Of a stretch of 39,378 nucleotides of DNA, positions 1-7,754 are shown one piece after another. The position numbers were made by a program, and so were the translations under genes. Location of the stretch: positions 1 through 39,378 of the IMG/VR virus record IMGVR_UViG_3300021091_002693, one strand, 5' to 3'. Source of the DNA: a virus. How positions within the stretch are numbered: position 1 is the first letter of the stretch; the number at the start of each line of letters is the position of its first letter. Below the pieces are notes generated by a model that saw only the letters and a program-made list of their open reading frames with translations, was not told the DNA's origin and did not search any database.

Positions 1-98
1 ATGGCGATCCATGGCAGCACGGACGCCAGGATAAGGAGGATTCCAAGTTTGAGCGACATGCCGCTTGACGCTTCGTTTACGAACTCTTTGGCGCGCAT
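1..98 (-). CDS. N-terminal part of a small membrane-associated phage protein (cut by window edge)
   Basis: The minus-strand frame opens at an ATG directly after the stop of the upstream tail-protein gene (TAA then AATG) and stays open to the window edge, giving about 32 residues. It begins MRAKEFVNEASSG, followed by a hydrophobic stretch (LGILLILASVLPWIA) that could be a transmembrane helix or signal anchor. Short phage proteins starting MRAKEF are, in my recollection, common in large marine phages, but the function is unknown. The first 60 bases are about 57% GC, well above the rest of the window. The C-terminus lies outside the window, so no family can be assigned. Confidence 0.6.
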   Translation of the reverse strand, partial: MRAKEFVNEASSGMSLKLGILLILASVLPWIA

Positions 99-99
99 T

Positions 100-627
100 T
101 TAACCTTCTGAACCGATAGGTACATTACCGTATTCAGTGATAATAGTCTCATCGCTCTCAGTGACCATTGGCACTGCGGCTCCTAAATCTCCTACGTAGG
201 TCACTTGATATGCTATGAAATGATTGATCGTATAATCTCCTAAGGGTGATACAAGCAGCCTTACATTACCACTAGTTACATCCATGTCGTAGGTTACTAA
301 CCAATCACCTGTATTGGTTATACCATATGTAACAAACGAAACATTTGATCCATCATTACTGATGGCTGCACCTATAAGTGCGTTTTGATTGTCAGAAGTA
401 TCGTCCCTGTAACTATGTAATTGTATCAATGCTTGTGTAAATTCGTCCGCTGGATAAGAAAAAATCACTTGATTAGCAGTATCACCTATAGTAACTGCGC
501 TAGTTATGTTGGTAGCAGACTGCTGGATGAAATTGAAGTTGTTATTGATCTTTTGAAACGCTGTACGCAGCGGGTCGCCTTCACCATCATTAGGCAATGT
601 ACCTATGTTTACAAGTTGAATTGGCAT
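100..627 (-). CDS. Virion structural / tail-fibre-associated protein
   Basis: A 175-residue protein whose first 35 residues carry the signature NIGTLPNDGEGDPLRTAFQK followed by INNNF. This module begins many structural (tail fibre, neck or baseplate) proteins of T4-like marine phages. The rest is rich in T, S, V, N and G with alternating hydrophobic residues, as expected of a beta-structured fibre domain, and ends in IGSEG. A ribosome site ATAGGAG lies about 6 bases before the ATG, and a late-type promoter box GCTAAATA lies about 20 bases upstream, back to back with the box for the plus-strand spanins. Structural assignment is inferred from the N-terminal signature; the exact virion location is unknown. 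Confidence 0.65.
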   Translation of the reverse strand: MPIQLVNIGTLPNDGEGDPLRTAFQKINNNFNFIQQSATNITSAVTIGDTANQVIFSYPADEFTQALIQLHSYRDDTSDNQNALIGAAISNDGSNVSFVTYGITNTGDWLVTYDMDVTSGNVRLLVSPLGDYTINHFIAYQVTYVGDLGAAVPMVTESDETIITEYGNVPIGSEG

Positions 628-645
628 GTTTATAACTCCTATCTG

Positions 646-660
646 TATTTAGCATAAATA
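646..660. promoter_or_regulatory. Back-to-back T4-type late promoter boxes
   Basis: Two -10 boxes resembling the T4 late consensus TATAAATA abut here. GCTAAATA on the minus strand (646-653) faces the structural gene, and CATAAATA on the plus strand (653-660) faces the spanin genes. The plus-strand start site predicted 6 bases after the box falls two bases before the spanin ATG, so that transcript would be nearly leaderless. There is no -35 element, as expected for late promoters read with a phage sigma factor. Inference from sequence similarity only. Confidence 0.5.
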
Positions 661-667
661 ACTTCAT

Positions 668-1114
668 ATGTGGATAATCAACTGGTTACCAGAGTTCGTA
701 GTCCATCTGATATTCTTAGCAGGTGCCCTTGGCACGATAGCTGGTTTCGTGCTAGGATTCGTACCCTTTGTAGGTAAGTACAAACTTCCAATACAGATCA
801 TAAGTCTGCTGCTATTAAGTTTGGGTGTATACTTGGAGGGCGGGCTAGCAGAAAAGGCCAAGTGGGAACTTAGGCTTAAAGAGATGGAAGTAAAGGTCGC
901 TGAGGCAGAGGCCAAATCGGCTGTGGTAAATACTGAGATAGTAGAAAAGATTATTACACAAAAACAAGTGATTAAGTTAAAAGGCGATAAAATAATAGAG
1001 TACATCGATAGAGAGGTCAAGGTTTTTGACAACACTTGTGCTATACCAGTAATCGCTATTGATGCGCATAATATGGCTGCTAAAAATCAGGTTCCAGCAG
1101 AGGACGAAAAGTGA
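668..1114 (+). CDS. Inner-membrane spanin subunit (Rz-like)
   Basis: A 148-residue protein with two N-terminal hydrophobic segments (about residues 9-34 and 40-57), then a charged, heptad-like helix (about 60-105, rich in E, K, A and V) and a short hydrophilic tail. This is the architecture of an inner-membrane spanin: membrane anchor plus periplasmic coiled coil that joins an outer-membrane lipoprotein to fuse the two membranes at lysis. The following gene overlaps by 4 bases and encodes such a lipoprotein, which is the strongest support. Most Rz proteins have one anchor, so the second hydrophobic segment is unusual. No Shine-Dalgarno sequence precedes the ATG, which lies 8 bases after a late promoter box. 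Assignment rests on architecture and the gene pair. Confidence 0.68.
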   Translation: MWIINWLPEFVVHLIFLAGALGTIAGFVLGFVPFVGKYKLPIQIISLLLLSLGVYLEGGLAEKAKWELRLKEMEVKVAEAEAKSAVVNTEIVEKIITQKQVIKLKGDKIIEYIDREVKVFDNTCAIPVIAIDAHNMAAKNQVPAEDEK

Positions 1115-1392
1115 GTAAAAAACTACTACTATTTTGCGTAGCAATTACTTTATCATTAGTGTCTGGCTGTGCGACTACTGTGCCTGTTACACAAAAGTTT
1201 CCTGAGGCCCCTCAAACACTTATGGAAAAATGTGAGCAACTTGATACTATAGATCAGCCCAACATAGTGTTTAGCGAATTTCTAAAAACAGTGACTAAAA
1301 ATTATACCAAGCATCATAGTTGTAGCAAACTAGTAGAGGCTTGGCAAGATTGGTATAGGGCGCAGAAAAAAATCAATGATGAAATCAAGTAG
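1111..1392 (+). CDS. Outer-membrane spanin lipoprotein (Rz1-like)
   Basis: A 93-residue protein starting at GTG, overlapping the stop of the inner spanin gene (GTGA). Residues 1-19 form a signal peptide and VSGC gives a lipobox with the lipidated cysteine at position 20. The mature part is short and hydrophilic, with two further cysteines (in EKCEQL and HHSCSK). This fits an outer-membrane lipoprotein partner of the preceding coiled-coil protein, acting in the final lysis step of a Gram-negative host. The gene ends convergently with the DegT aminotransferase gene, overlapping it by 8 bases; no terminator is seen between them. Confidence 0.72.
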   Translation: MSKKLLLFCVAITLSLVSGCATTVPVTQKFPEAPQTLMEKCEQLDTIDQPNIVFSEFLKTVTKNYTKHHSCSKLVEAWQDWYRAQKKINDEIK

Positions 1393-2479
1393 CAAAGAAA
1401 CTCTTTACTTGTCTAGCGATAAACTCTACCTCGCTATCACTTAATTCGGGATATATAGGCAAACTTAATAAACCCTTAGTTAACATCACGCTAGTGCTTA
1501 ACATATTAGGTTTTACTTTAATATTATTAGATAGCGGTAACTCACTTAATGCTTTGTCATAATGAATTTTGATATCGATTCCTTTTTCGATTAACCATGT
1601 AGATAACTGGTCACGTTTGTTTGTATAGATTACGAATTTTTGATCAGCATGTATCATATGGTCTCGGCTTAAACAATAAAAATCCATATTTTTGAATTCA
1701 TTGAGATAATAATATCTAATCTCTTTTCTGCGCCATTGCCATTTGTCTATCTGCTTCGTCCTAATTAATAAATGTGCGCAATCTAATTCGCTCATTCTAC
1801 TATTAGTGCCCGATATGTCGTGACTATGTTTGCCGTTGCTACGGTAACTTAATGCAAAATCATAAAGGCTACGATCATTAGTAACTATAGCCCCGCCGTT
1901 ACCGCTTGAAGGCAGGTTTTTAGTAGGGTCAAAACTTATAGCCATGCCCTGCCCTATATCATCCGCTACTAGCCAGTGCTGCGCTCCATCTACAATGTCA
2001 TTCACTCCAGCAGGATTGCGTGGTGGGCTTGCGCCATAAAGTCCTACATTACAAGTATGTTTAGTAAAGTCATCCAATAAGTTATTACTATTATCCAATG
2101 ACATTAATCCGTTTTTATCTGTGTCTATCAATTCGACTTCGTATCCAGTGTTGATGAAGGCATTAAGTGTGGCTACATAAGTAATATTGGGTATACGAAT
2201 TACAGGTTTGATGATATTGGTAGCATCTGATTCATCATTCATGAGTAGGTCGTGTTGAAGTCTAGACCACTTAGCTATAATCTCTAATGCCTGCGTACCG
2301 CTATGCACGGTAACAGCAAAATTAACACCTGTCTTACTAGCGAGCCATGTCTCAAATGCTAATGTATATGAGCCATTCATCCAGGTACCTGATTGCATAA
2401 CTTTATCTGTTATGTCTAGTAGTTCTTCTTTAAGGTTGCGATATTGCCTTGCTAAACCAAAAAATGGTATCTTATGCAT
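1385..2479 (-). CDS. DegT/DnrJ/EryC1/StrS-family PLP aminotransferase
   Basis: A 364-residue, full-length member of the sugar aminotransferase family, which transfers an amino group from glutamate or glutamine to a keto sugar using PLP. Visible family landmarks: HSGTQALEI (phosphate-binding region, about 59-67), DGAQHW (164-169, the usual D-x-A-Q), SFDPTKNL with the PLP lysine at 187, and the glycine-rich GNGGAIVTND. The C-terminal GTNSRMSELD and LPIYPELSDSE motifs are also present. It is the last gene of the thyA-epimerase-radical SAM operon and overlaps the radical SAM gene by 8 bases, which suggests a nucleotide-sugar or glycan-precursor pathway. The PLP lysine is present, so the enzyme is probably active; the substrate is unknown. 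Confidence 0.85.
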   Translation of the reverse strand: MHKIPFFGLARQYRNLKEELLDITDKVMQSGTWMNGSYTLAFETWLASKTGVNFAVTVHSGTQALEIIAKWSRLQHDLLMNDESDATNIIKPVIRIPNITYVATLNAFINTGYEVELIDTDKNGLMSLDNSNNLLDDFTKHTCNVGLYGASPPRNPAGVNDIVDGAQHWLVADDIGQGMAISFDPTKNLPSSGNGGAIVTNDRSLYDFALSYRSNGKHSHDISGTNSRMSELDCAHLLIRTKQIDKWQWRRKEIRYYYLNEFKNMDFYCLSRDHMIHADQKFVIYTNKRDQLSTWLIEKGIDIKIHYDKALSELPLSNNIKVKPNMLSTSVMLTKGLLSLPIYPELSDSEVEFIARQVKSFFAT

Positions 2480-3692
2480 GTTTTTTTACCATGTTATATA
2501 ATTTAGTATTGGCTTTTTCTAGGCTAGTATTTCTTATTTTATCTAATGTCTGATTGAAACTTAAAAAATCTATCAATTTTGTCTTGTCATAATGGTCTTC
2601 ATAACATTTGACCTTTAATGAATTAATGAAGTTCTTAAATTCATTTGATTGGTATTTGCATTCTGTCATCATCCATATATAGATTTTTCTAAAACAATCT
2701 ATCTTGTATTGTTTAGGTAAATAGATTATGTTATTATGTTCAGGATTGAACACGTAGCCGGGCCTTATATCAATGACCCTTCTACCATGTTTTTTATTGA
2801 AATTTTCAAAATAGTCAAACAATTCTACTAACCTATTTAAGTTCAATGTCTGCACTACAGGTCCTGCAACTAATGTGATATTGTCACCTATACTGATTAA
2901 CTCTTTTATAGTGTTATCAACAGTTTTAAAATCTGTAGGATATCTTATATATGTATCGAGGTCATCAATAGCATCTATGCTCATCTGTATAGTGACCTTT
3001 TTAAATTGTTTGAGTAATTGGTAAAACTTAGGATTAGTATTAGTCATGTTAGTATTGATAATCAATCTAACATCTGATCTTCCATGATCTAATAACCGCT
3101 GCATGATATCATAGTTCTTTTTGATCAATGTGGGTTCGCCACCCGTCATGTATACCGTGACTAAATTAGGAATATGCTTATCTATGTTATCATTAAAAGT
3201 ATCAGTCTCATACCAGCGATCTACAGATACTTTACTTTTAAGATAGAACTTGTCTAATATAGGACTTGGGTTTTCGTTAAACTCATCTTCGACTAGGCTG
3301 CTATTCATAGGACTACACATCCTACATTTTAAATTACATTGGTTACCTAATCTTAAATCAATATATTTTATATTAATATCGCTACTTGTATCCGTAAAGA
3401 CTCTATCTTTGAAAGTTTCATTATTGATTAGTCTACGGCTTTCTCTGCCGGTACTCTCATTACTGTAGCATGTCTCACAGCCATCAATCTTTACACCGTC
3501 TAGCATATCACGGCGTAATTTTTTATAGTAATTGCTGTTATAGATAGTTTCTAGTTTATCAACACCTAAATTATAAGGTGTACCATCATCTTTTGTTATA
3601 GTGTCTCTGCTAACACAACAAGGGCGTAATGTCCCGTCTGGATCAGTGGTAACACCTAACCAGGCTAGCGAACAGTAAGATTCATTATTCAT
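2472..3692 (-). CDS. Twitch-type radical SAM protein
   Basis: A 406-residue radical SAM enzyme. The core cluster motif CNLKCRMC has cysteines at 119, 123 and 126, followed by GGEP (184-187), which binds SAM. In front of the core is an N-terminal cysteine-rich module: C7, C25-C26 in LRPCC, and C72/C75. This fits an N-terminal twitch/SPASM-like auxiliary iron-sulfur site, an arrangement shared with three other proteins in this window. The reaction cannot be told from sequence; twitch/SPASM relatives modify peptides or sugars. The gene overlaps the epimerase by one base and the aminotransferase by 8 bases, so the three are probably co-translated and share a pathway. Confidence 0.85.
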   Translation of the reverse strand: MNNESYCSLAWLGVTTDPDGTLRPCCVSRDTITKDDGTPYNLGVDKLETIYNSNYYKKLRRDMLDGVKIDGCETCYSNESTGRESRRLINNETFKDRVFTDTSSDINIKYIDLRLGNQCNLKCRMCSPMNSSLVEDEFNENPSPILDKFYLKSKVSVDRWYETDTFNDNIDKHIPNLVTVYMTGGEPTLIKKNYDIMQRLLDHGRSDVRLIINTNMTNTNPKFYQLLKQFKKVTIQMSIDAIDDLDTYIRYPTDFKTVDNTIKELISIGDNITLVAGPVVQTLNLNRLVELFDYFENFNKKHGRRVIDIRPGYVFNPEHNNIIYLPKQYKIDCFRKIYIWMMTECKYQSNEFKNFINSLKVKCYEDHYDKTKLIDFLSFNQTLDKIRNTSLEKANTKLYNMVKKHA

Positions 3693-4663
3693 TATCCAAT
3701 CTTATTCTTCCAGTATTCGCTATTACTAAGCCATTGGTAATATTTCTGGAAGCCTTCTTCTACGTCTACTTTAGGATTAAAATTAAAATCTCTACGGGCA
3801 GCATCAATATTTAATGCGCCTCGGCTAGGGAAGTCACTATCTTTGTCTTTGACATTGATGCTGCCCTTGCCTACGATCTTTACTGCTAACTCTGCTGCTT
3901 CTAACAGTGTGCGGCTATGGCTCTTTGTGATATTATAAGTCTTATTATTAGTGTTTTCACTAAGTGCAGCTGCAACGATACCGTCTGCTGCATCATCAAC
4001 GTAAGTGAAGTCTAGTGTCTCTCCTGCTCCATTAACATTGAGCATACCTCCGCGCATTGCTGTAAGCATGAACTTGGCTATAACTCTGTCTTCAACATCA
4101 AGTGGCCCGTATACAGCACTAGGGCGAATTATAGTATGTGTGAAAAAATTCCTACGCGAGTAATCTTTAACAAGCCATTCCCCTGCTAACTTCATTATTC
4201 CATATTGTCCTTGAGGTTTGCAAATAGCATCTTCTGCAACATCATCATCAAAGTCGCCATATACCATGCTACTACTTATATAAACAAATTTCTTTACATA
4301 ACCCTGTTTGCTTTCTTCTAAAAGATTCAGCAGCCCTTCACACATGACTTTAGCGCCATAGGGTGGGTTAGCGTTAACAACTTTCTGTCGAGGGAAACTC
4401 GCCATATGTATTACAATATCAGGCATGAATCTTTTAAATACATGATTCATTAGAAATCTATCGCTGATATCAAACACCACATTTTCTACAGCACCGGTTT
4501 TTTTCTTGCGCTGTTCCATGAGATAATCAATCTCATCTTGTGGTATGATTCCATAATTAGTTTGCGTATCTACAACTAATACACGATGTTTTAAGTCTTT
4601 TAATCTACGCACGACATTATGTCCTATGAGGCCATAACCGCCTGTTACTAATACATCACTCAT
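3692..4663 (-). CDS. NAD-dependent epimerase/dehydratase (extended SDR)
   Basis: A 323-residue extended short-chain dehydrogenase/reductase. The Rossmann motif GGYGLIG lies at residues 8-14, the catalytic serine region ISSS at 129-132, and YGIMK gives the Y154-x3-K158 pair. Downstream are RPSAVYGP and the sugar-nucleotide-binding region DFTYVDDAADGI. Enzymes of this type epimerise or dehydrate nucleotide sugars such as UDP- or GDP-hexoses. The neighbours (DegT aminotransferase, radical SAM) agree with a role in making a modified sugar. The start overlaps the preceding small gene by 8 bases. All catalytic residues are present; exact sugar specificity is not readable. Confidence 0.85.
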   Translation of the reverse strand: MSDVLVTGGYGLIGHNVVRRLKDLKHRVLVVDTQTNYGIIPQDEIDYLMEQRKKKTGAVENVVFDISDRFLMNHVFKRFMPDIVIHMASFPRQKVVNANPPYGAKVMCEGLLNLLEESKQGYVKKFVYISSSMVYGDFDDDVAEDAICKPQGQYGIMKLAGEWLVKDYSRRNFFTHTIIRPSAVYGPLDVEDRVIAKFMLTAMRGGMLNVNGAGETLDFTYVDDAADGIVAAALSENTNNKTYNITKSHSRTLLEAAELAVKIVGKGSINVKDKDSDFPSRGALNIDAARRDFNFNPKVDVEEGFQKYYQWLSNSEYWKNKIG

Positions 4664-4895
4664 ACTTTAATTTCCAATATGTCAACGCAGGTCCATCTAG
4701 ATATGCAATAATATTATACTTATATCCAAAACAGGATGAATCTATGCGCCTCTCCCACATAGGTTGTTGTACGCTATTCTCCATGATCCATTTGCCCTCA
4801 TCGCTTTGCTGCCATTTCCATATAGGTTCAGCAACAAATATATCGGGGTCTTCGACATCGCCCATAGTTATAGTGTGTACTACTATCTTTTGCAT
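4656..4895 (-). CDS. Small conserved phage protein with EPIWKWQQ motif
   Basis: A 79-residue protein starting MQKIVVHTITMGDVEDPD and containing EPIWKWQQSDEGKW and PMWERRID, with a tryptophan/tyrosine-rich C-terminus (ALTYWKLKYE). It looks like a compact globular domain without signal or membrane segment. I recall similar small proteins in T4-like marine phages, all without known function. It overlaps the stop of thyA by one base and the start of the epimerase by 8 bases, so it is read as part of that operon. Position beside thyA hints at nucleotide metabolism or regulation, but this is only context. Confidence 0.65.
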   Translation of the reverse strand: MQKIVVHTITMGDVEDPDIFVAEPIWKWQQSDEGKWIMENSVQQPMWERRIDSSCFGYKYNIIAYLDGPALTYWKLKYE

Positions 4896-5743
4896 TATAC
4901 TGCCATCTTAGCTTTTATACTATCATGGCTTTTGTAGTTTTGCAACTTTATGTCGTCCATAGTAAAACTATCGATATTATTAATATTAGGATTTAACCAT
5001 AATTTAGGTAACGGATATTCTTGTCTTTGCAATTGTTGATTAACCTGCTCTAAATGATCTTTATAGATATGGGTATCACCTGTAGATATTATTAGTTCTC
5101 CAACCTTAAGATCACAGACCTGAGAAAGCATATGTGTTAGCAAAGCATAACTTGCTATATTGAAAGGCAATCCAAGAAATACATCCACGCTGCGCTGATA
5201 CATATGACAACTTAGTTTATTGTCTTTACTAACATAATATTGGCTCATCACATGGCAAGGAGGTAACACCATATCATTTAGTTCCCCAACATTCCAAGCA
5301 CTTATCATATGTCTTCGGCTGAATGGGTCAGTCTTTAATCTATCAACAAGATGTGATATTTGATCTACTAATTTGCCCCAGCGTGGGCTTTCCCATTTGC
5401 GCCACTGCACGCCATATACTTTACCAAGATCACCTTCAAATTTAGATTTAGATTTCCAGTAGGGAGCTAAAGCGTTCGGCGTCCAGATCGTGACTGTACC
5501 TTCTTTCGAGCCGTGCGTGATCTCGGCGAGGCGCCTCTCATCTCTAGACCCCTCAAGAAACCATAGTAACTCGCCCACACAAGCTTTCCAAGCCAGCTTC
5601 TTTGTAGTAATTGCTGGAAAACCGGAATCAAGATCAAAACGCAACTGGCGACCAAAAACACTAATAGTGCCCACACCAGTTCTATCATCTCTTGATTCCC
5701 CATTTTTTAAAATATCTTCTAGTAGGTCGTGATAAACTTTCAT
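4895..5743 (-). CDS. thyA: Thymidylate synthase ThyA
   Basis: A 282-residue, full-length thymidylate synthase: converts dUMP to dTMP with methylene-tetrahydrofolate in the cytoplasm, supplying thymidine for an AT-rich phage genome. Motifs: RDDRTGVGT (18-26), SRRH phosphate site (142-145), catalytic cysteine C163 in LPPCHVMSQ, LPFNIASY with the dUMP-selective asparagine N195, and GDTHIY. The asparagine rules against a dCMP hydroxymethylase, which has aspartate there. A 120-base patch inside the gene (5461-5580) is about 57% GC against about 40% on either side, suggesting a recombination mosaic. The start overlaps the preceding gene by 4 bases. Confidence 0.93.
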   Translation of the reverse strand: MKVYHDLLEDILKNGESRDDRTGVGTISVFGRQLRFDLDSGFPAITTKKLAWKACVGELLWFLEGSRDERRLAEITHGSKEGTVTIWTPNALAPYWKSKSKFEGDLGKVYGVQWRKWESPRWGKLVDQISHLVDRLKTDPFSRRHMISAWNVGELNDMVLPPCHVMSQYYVSKDNKLSCHMYQRSVDVFLGLPFNIASYALLTHMLSQVCDLKVGELIISTGDTHIYKDHLEQVNQQLQRQEYPLPKLWLNPNINNIDSFTMDDIKLQNYKSHDSIKAKMAV

Positions 5744-6048
5744 TTAAATCTACTTAATAATTTATCTGTTTCTGGTTGTACTGTCTCTGCTATGCTTTCT
5801 ATATTTAAAATAAATTCAACTCCTGCAATTTTATCATCATACTCCGCTAATTTGCGGCTCACAGCCTCTTCGATTTGATCGGGCGATAATCCATGACTAA
5901 GGAATCGTTTAATATTGATTGTCTGTTGTTTTTTCCCAGATTTCCCATGGAGTTTAATCACAAGTTTTGCGATAAACTCTATGGGAATTTTTTGTTTGTC
6001 AACATCATCAATAATATGTTCCCACTGTTTAATAAAGTCCGGGGACAT
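5740..6048 (-). CDS. Small conserved phage protein upstream of thyA
   Basis: A 102-residue acidic/lysine-rich protein: MSPDFIKQWEHIIDDVDK, then KLVIKLHGKSGKKQQTINI, and a C-terminus EFILNIESIAETVQPETDKL. It looks like a mixed alpha/beta domain with no signal peptide or metal site. I recall similar proteins in T4-like cyanophages as conserved hypothetical, but this is memory rather than a search. It precedes thyA with a 4-base overlap (ATGA type) and follows the 6062-6763 gene by 13 bases, so it is likely co-transcribed with both. Function unknown. Confidence 0.65.
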   Translation of the reverse strand: MSPDFIKQWEHIIDDVDKQKIPIEFIAKLVIKLHGKSGKKQQTINIKRFLSHGLSPDQIEEAVSRKLAEYDDKIAGVEFILNIESIAETVQPETDKLLSRFK

Positions 6049-6061
6049 GATTTATATAATC

Positions 6062-6763
6062 TTATGCAGTTGTATTTGTTTTAGTTTTCTTTGATGCTGT
6101 ATTAACAGTTTTGGCTTTGATCACTTTCGTAGATTTGACCTTGACTGGATCTAGTGCTTGCGCTTCTTTTAATAAGCGTTGTGCTTCAGCCATGAGACCT
6201 TTTGCTTCACGATCCATGCGCTCAGCCTGTTGACGCAAATTATTAGCAAGACCTGTGTCATCAAGCGCAGCGTTGGCTGCTGCTCTTAATGCTGCATCAG
6301 AACCAGCGGGAGCCGGTCGTTGATCGCCACGCAAACGCTTTGCGACTTGCAATGGATCTTGTAGACCCATGCTCTGATCCATCTCTGCTAGCTTTTTAAC
6401 TGCATCTTCACCTTGCTTCATCTCATCAAGTATCTTGTTGAGTTCGTCAAGTTTGATCTGCACGCCTGGTTGCGGAGTCATCACTATAAGTTCTGTGCGA
6501 ACTTTTTTCAGCATACCTTCGCCGTGTAATTTCTGAAGTATGATGCTTCCATCCTTAGCATGAGTGCGATTCAATGCCAGCGCGAGGTCTTCACTGTTTT
6601 GACCTATATCACTTTCGATACAAGCCATGAGCGGATCATGAATATTTTGTCCAAGTACCTCTGTATAAACTACCAATGCCATGTGCGGCTCGCCGGGTAC
6701 TTCACGGAATACTACCGCTACTTTACGATCCCCTTGCTTACCTATATGTCTTAAAAACGCCAT
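6062..6763 (-). CDS. Conserved phage protein, coiled C-terminus (MAFLRHIGKQGDRK)
   Basis: A 233-residue protein. The start chosen is the ATG of MAFLRHI because AGGAG lies 7-8 bases before it; an ATG 15 bases further upstream encloses that ribosome site and is less likely. The N-terminal about 120 residues form a domain (VAVVFREVPGEPHMALVVYT, then DELNKILDEM). A long helical region with DREAKGLMAEAQRLLKEAQA follows, ending in a lysine/threonine-rich tail. I recall homologues in T4-like cyanophages near replication or nucleotide genes, without assigned function. A late-type box TTAAATAC lies about 23 bases upstream, so it may head the thyA operon's late transcript. Confidence 0.7.
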   Translation of the reverse strand: MAFLRHIGKQGDRKVAVVFREVPGEPHMALVVYTEVLGQNIHDPLMACIESDIGQNSEDLALALNRTHAKDGSIILQKLHGEGMLKKVRTELIVMTPQPGVQIKLDELNKILDEMKQGEDAVKKLAEMDQSMGLQDPLQVAKRLRGDQRPAPAGSDAALRAAANAALDDTGLANNLRQQAERMDREAKGLMAEAQRLLKEAQALDPVKVKSTKVIKAKTVNTASKKTKTNTTA

Positions 6764-6785
6764 GTGTTTTCTCCTCATTTGTGAA

Positions 6786-6793
6786 GTATTTAA
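6786..6793 (-). promoter_or_regulatory. Candidate late promoter box before the 6062-6763 gene
   Basis: TTAAATAC on the minus strand, one or two bases from the T4 late consensus TATAAATA, lies in the 55-base gap between two genes. The gap is long for this genome and holds AGGAG before the downstream ATG, so a start of transcription here is plausible. No -35 element is seen. Confidence 0.35.
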
Positions 6794-6818
6794 CTAGATC
6801 ACTTGAGATAAAATTATT

Positions 6819-7061
6819 TTAAGACCAGGTAAGTTCGTATAGCATAGCCTCCTGCGGGTCTTCGAAATAAATCTTAGCTTGCATATCAAATATTGTATTG
6901 CGATTATTTTGCAGACCTATATAATATCGCCCATGCAATCTTTCAAGCACCCAGAGTTTTGCTTCATCAGTCAGCGGAGCAATCACAGCCGTAAAATGTT
7001 TTGGGCAATATGACATTTCCCTTGCTTTGTTCCAAGTATCAATATTAATTGACAAGTTCAT
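6819..7061 (-). CDS. Small phage protein of unknown function
   Basis: An 80-residue protein (MNLSINIDTWNKAREMSYCP ... EAMLYELTWS) with no recognisable motif, no signal and no membrane segment. The central part (WVLERLHGRYYIGLQN) is aromatic-rich. Its first 17 bases overlap the end of the preceding gene, typical of this cluster, and a 55-base gap with a possible promoter follows. Coding is supported by its place in the gap-free array; no function is proposed. Confidence 0.55.
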   Translation of the reverse strand: MNLSINIDTWNKAREMSYCPKHFTAVIAPLTDEAKLWVLERLHGRYYIGLQNNRNTIFDMQAKIYFEDPQEAMLYELTWS

Positions 7062-7467
7062 CTTTAGTCAGTTCCACTAGCATCTTATATTGATTATATG
7101 CATTGACGACCGCAGGGACATCTGTAGGTCTAGGAGCGATCTCAAGCCACAATTGATCTCTGTTTAATTCAGGATGCACGAATCCTTGAAAGTTGTTATA
7201 CAATCTGGGCTGATGAATCTTACCATGCTCGTACAGGTCGTGAGCCAACTCTTTGAGACTGTCAAGATCAAATTCACATAGATCGTAATTGCCGGGCCTG
7301 GTAGCCCATTTATTACCATCGTTGTAATATTGTTCTACTATACGCATGAGCCCGTCATGGTCCTTGAAAGAAGTACGGGTGATGATCAATAAAACATCGT
7401 CCACGGACACTTCGCCATCCATGATTGATTTTAAGCAACCACCGAAACTTGTACCTATCAGCATCAT
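7045..7467 (-). CDS. Conserved-looking phage protein (MMLIGTSFGGCLKS)
   Basis: 140 residues if started at the ATG that overlaps the previous stop as ATGA; a TTG 30 bases upstream would add ten residues but lies wholly inside the preceding gene. The N-terminus IGTSFGGCLKSIMDGEVSVD, the middle LAHDLYEHGKIHQPRL, and WLEIAPRP give the look of a soluble enzyme-like or nucleotide-related domain. I recall proteins with SFGKC ... GKIHQPR in T4-like cyanophages as conserved hypotheticals. No catalytic motif is identified. Part of the tightly packed small-gene run. Confidence 0.6.
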   Translation of the reverse strand: MMLIGTSFGGCLKSIMDGEVSVDDVLLIITRTSFKDHDGLMRIVEQYYNDGNKWATRPGNYDLCEFDLDSLKELAHDLYEHGKIHQPRLYNNFQGFVHPELNRDQLWLEIAPRPTDVPAVVNAYNQYKMLVELTKDELVN

Positions 7468-7754
7468 ATATATTGATCTATCAATGTACCTGCCCAATAT
7501 GCATATTTGAAATCATTATAAGACTTCTGCTTATCTAGTATTTGATATCGTCTAATGTCTTCTAATTCTTGGTTAAGCATTCTTTTTTCTACTAACCTAA
7601 GTTTTTCATTAAAAGTCTCTAGCCTGATCTGTTCTTTCCTATCAATCTCTCTTTGCTGCTGTAGCAAATAAGATTGATAATCTTCCTTAAACTTATTATA
7701 CGCAAGTGTATAATCAAGCCTGGGAGTAGGAACGAATGTTATCTGTTCAGTCAT
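7464..7754 (-). CDS. Small coiled-coil phage protein
   Basis: A 96-residue protein dominated by a charged helix rich in E, K, R, Q and L (about residues 20-75, for example RLVEKRMLNQELEDIRR), likely a coiled coil, ending YWAGTLIDQYI. There is no signal peptide or enzyme motif. It overlaps the previous gene and the following gene by 4 bases each, so translation is probably coupled. Function unknown; a structural or scaffold role would fit the helix but is only a guess. Confidence 0.6.
   Translation of the reverse strand: MTEQITFVPTPRLDYTLAYNKFKEDYQSYLLQQQREIDRKEQIRLETFNEKLRLVEKRMLNQELEDIRRYQILDKQKSYNDFKYAYWAGTLIDQYI

Noticed and set aside
4895-5743. A dCMP/dUMP hydroxymethylase (DNA hypermodification) instead of thymidylate synthase
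   Set aside because: LPFNIASY keeps the asparagine of thymidylate synthases where dCMP hydroxymethylases have aspartate, and no other base-modification gene set is visible. A dUMP hydroxymethylase cannot be wholly excluded.
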